A DNA stretch of 64,000 nucleotides, from contig JAZNGW010000028.1 of assembly GCA_045576655.1 (NCBI GenBank), positions 43,267-107,266 on the forward strand, read 5' to 3'. The DNA is from RGIG8745 sp045576655. GTDB lineage: Bacteria; Bacteroidota; Bacteroidia; Bacteroidales; Bacteroidaceae. The notes beneath the pieces are model-generated. The model saw nothing but the letters and a program-made list of their open reading frames with translations. It did not search any database and was not told where the DNA came from. Shown piece after piece: positions 62,589 through 64,000 of this stretch (the stretch's first letter is position 1; the number at the start of each line of letters is the position of its first letter). The translations under genes and the position numbers were made by a program.

Positions 62589-63521
62589 TTAATCCTCAAC
62601 CCACAACGCCCTCACCGCCTGTTCATCCTTGGCCAGCTGCAGACGAAGTTCGTCAACGCTCTCAAAACGGCGCTCATCACGCAGACGCTTCACAAACACC
62701 ACCCTCACCCGAGCAGAATAAATATCACCGGAAAAGTCCAGCGCATGCACCTCAATGCTACGCCGGTCGCCATTGTTCAGAGTAGGCCGCGTGCCGATGT
62801 TCAGCATCCCGCGATATCTCGCCCCACCGTCAAGCACCGTAAGACGCACAGCATACACTCCGCTATGAGGAATCAGCTTGTCCTCCGAATCAACCTCAAT
62901 GTTTGCAGTAGGGAAACCGAGAGTGCGTCCCACGCGGAACCCGCCGACCACCACTCCGTCAACACCATATTCATAGCCAAGAATACGATTGGCCCCCTCC
63001 ACATCACCATCAAGAAGCAAGCGCCTCGCCTCCGACGAGCTAAACCTGCATCCTTCACCATCTCCGCACCACTCAACGCCTCGCACCACCTCGATGCCAA
63101 GTTCATCGCCCCATCCCACATAATCATCAAACTTCGCATCCCTGTCATGCCCGAACCTGTGGTCATAGCCCATCACTAACACCTCAACACCAAGTTCATC
63201 ACGAAGAACCCTCAGCATAAACTCGCGAGCCGACATAAGCGACATCTCACGAGTGAAATCAAGCATCACAACACGGCCAATGCCGCACTGGCGGAGCAGT
63301 CTCTCCTTCTCGCTTGCAGTCGTGAGCAACGCAGGGCAACACCCATTGCCCACCACCTTAAGCGGATGCTGCGCAAAGGTCACCGCCACAGCCTCAAGTC
63401 CACGTTCACGAGCCATGCGCACCACCATCTCCAAGAGATAGCGATGACCGCCATGCACCCCGTCAAACCCGCCGACTGCAGCCACACACCCCCTATGTTG
63501 TTCTTGCGACATATTCATCAA
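62589..63521 (-). CDS. ribF: Bifunctional riboflavin kinase / FAD synthetase
   Basis: 310 residues, the normal RibF length. N-terminal nucleotidyltransferase: AVGGFDGVHGGHRYLLE (HxGH-type motif), VMGYDHRFGHDRD, FSSSEARRLLLDGDV. C-terminal riboflavin kinase: GRTLGFPTANIEV (PTAN motif) and GMLNIGTRPT. It makes FMN and FAD from riboflavin in the cytoplasm. ATG 63521 is followed by further Met codons (residues 2 and 4); MSQEQHRG at 63512 is equally likely. A -7 element TATTTTTG is at 63568-63575. The YfhO gene follows after 39 bp. Confidence 0.95.
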   Translation of the reverse strand: MMNMSQEQHRGCVAAVGGFDGVHGGHRYLLEMVVRMARERGLEAVAVTFAQHPLKVVGNGCCPALLTTASEKERLLRQCGIGRVVMLDFTREMSLMSAREFMLRVLRDELGVEVLVMGYDHRFGHDRDAKFDDYVGWGDELGIEVVRGVEWCGDGEGCRFSSSEARRLLLDGDVEGANRILGYEYGVDGVVVGGFRVGRTLGFPTANIEVDSEDKLIPHSGVYAVRLTVLDGGARYRGMLNIGTRPTLNNGDRRSIEVHALDFSGDIYSARVRVVFVKRLRDERRFESVDELRLQLAKDEQAVRALWVED

Positions 63522-63567
63522 AGCAAATCAAACAAGCGGAAAAGCCTGTACTTCACCAATTAAAGTA

Positions 63568-63575
63568 CAAAAATA
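63568..63575 (-). promoter_or_regulatory. -7 promoter element for ribF
   Basis: TATTTTTG on the minus strand, 46 bp before ATG 63521. The -33 box is weak. Confidence 0.45.
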
Positions 63576-63654
63576 CACATAACTTCCGAATAAACCCCAA
63601 CCCAACAGCAGATTTTGTAGATGCCGGCGAACAACAACCTTTTTAGGAGAACAT

Positions 63655-63850
63655 GGATTTCACCGTCATCATTCCCGTCCCCATTATAGTCCCCGTTCCA
63701 GTTATCGTTATTGCGTAGGGTGCGGACCTACGTGTCCGCCCGAAAATAATTGCTGTTGCCGTTCCTATTATCGTTAACGTTGTTTTCGGGTATCCGAAAA
63801 CGATAGAACCTCGGTAGAAACTTATCTCCACCCCGCTAAATATTTTCCAC
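63655..63850 (-). repeat. Dispersed composite repeat, copy B
   Basis: Read on the minus strand: AATATTTAGCGGGGTGGAGA, then GTTTCTACCGAGGT, and CGGGCGGACACGTAGGTCCG, in the same order as copy A, followed by GGAACGG-type runs. Identity in the blocks is very high; the spacers between them differ. Confidence 0.75.
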
Positions 63851-63903
63851 CACCTCGAAGTGTCTTTTTGTAAAATAGGTTGACTCATTAAAATTTTAAT
63901 TTT

Positions 63904-64000
63904 ATGAGTATACTTCGCAATGGTCTTCTTCCTTCGATATCAGGTAAGACCGAGAAATTCAGGGAACTTTTGGAACTTCATTACATCGATTGTCTTCCAT
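63904..64000 (+). CDS. 5' fragment of an unrecognised gene
   Basis: ATG 63904 opens a frame of 32 codons to the window edge, beginning MSILRNGLLPSISGKTEKFR and reading LLELHYIDCLP at the edge. No signal peptide. I do not recognise it; too little is visible to say whether it is a transposase or a regulator. Confidence 0.4.
   Translation, partial: MSILRNGLLPSISGKTEKFRELLELHYIDCLP

Larger units (their letters stand above)
63522..63903. other. Divergent intergenic region with dispersed repeat
   Basis: 382 bases. Promoter element of ribF at 63568-63575 (minus). From about 63655 to 63850 it holds the inverse-orientation copy of the composite repeat seen at 54866-55160. No gene seen; the 81-residue minus ORF over it translates the repeat. 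Confidence 0.7.

Noticed and set aside
63904..64000. Insertion-sequence transposase at the window end
   Set aside because: Only 32 codons are visible, without a recognisable motif or terminal inverted repeat.

Overview
The window looks like chromosomal DNA of a Bacteroidales bacterium, most likely Prevotella or a close relative. Evidence: Bacteroidetes-type promoters (TTTG, 19-20 bp, TAnnTTTG), GLPGLI-family proteins, an Mfa1/Mfa2-type fimbrial operon with DUF3575 and DUF3868 genes, many secreted glycoside hydrolases with C-terminal tails of the 'VYNLQGQKV...GLPRGIYIVNKKKVLV' kind (type IX sorting-domain-like), and a FucP permease. I saw no rRNA, tRNA, CRISPR array or complete insertion sequence.

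Layout. 1-4770 (minus) is the 5' part of a giant secreted modular protein with a GH128-like catalytic core. 5236-9726 (minus) is an outer-membrane barrel protein followed by two GLPGLI proteins. 10029-35131 (minus) is a glycan-degradation region. In transcription order it holds a GH29 fucosidase with three tandem beta-modules, a second GH29, a GH141 fused to a seven-repeat FG-GAP propeller, a GH31-like gene remnant, a GH97 of the retaining type, two giant paralogues with an HExxH metallopeptidase-like module, and fucP. 35486-39802 (plus) is a divergent catabolic operon: AraC regulator, aldo/keto reductase, amidohydrolase, zinc alcohol dehydrogenase and DUF718 mutarotase. 40019-41922 holds an exported esterase-like hydrolase and a DUF5106 thioredoxin-like protein. 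42049-53759 (minus) is a seven-gene fimbrial operon. 54032-56526 holds a small unknown protein and a membrane-embedded AraC-type regulator. 56688-63521 (minus) is ribF followed by a YfhO membrane protein joined in frame to a GH127. A truncated plus-strand ORF runs off the end.

How it fits together (inference). Cell-surface or secreted GH29, GH141 and GH97 enzymes would release L-fucose and probably alpha-galactose from host-type or plant glycans. FucP imports fucose, and the plus-strand operon oxidises it without phosphorylation (mutarotation, dehydrogenation to the lactone, lactone hydrolysis, a later dehydrogenase step). No fuconate dehydratase or terminal aldolase/hydrolase lies in the window, so the pathway would be completed elsewhere. 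No SusC/SusD pair is present either, so this is not a canonical polysaccharide utilization locus.

Most notable items: (1) two copies of a ~115-bp intergenic element whose 92-bp AT-rich core is identical but inverted relative to its flanks, bounded by 17-bp inverted repeats, i.e. a candidate invertible switch; (2) three giant paralogues sharing a binding scaffold with interchangeable catalytic centres, including an HExxH module I cannot assign to a known family; (3) the YfhO-GH127 in-frame fusion; (4) a GH31-like gene reduced to its two ends.
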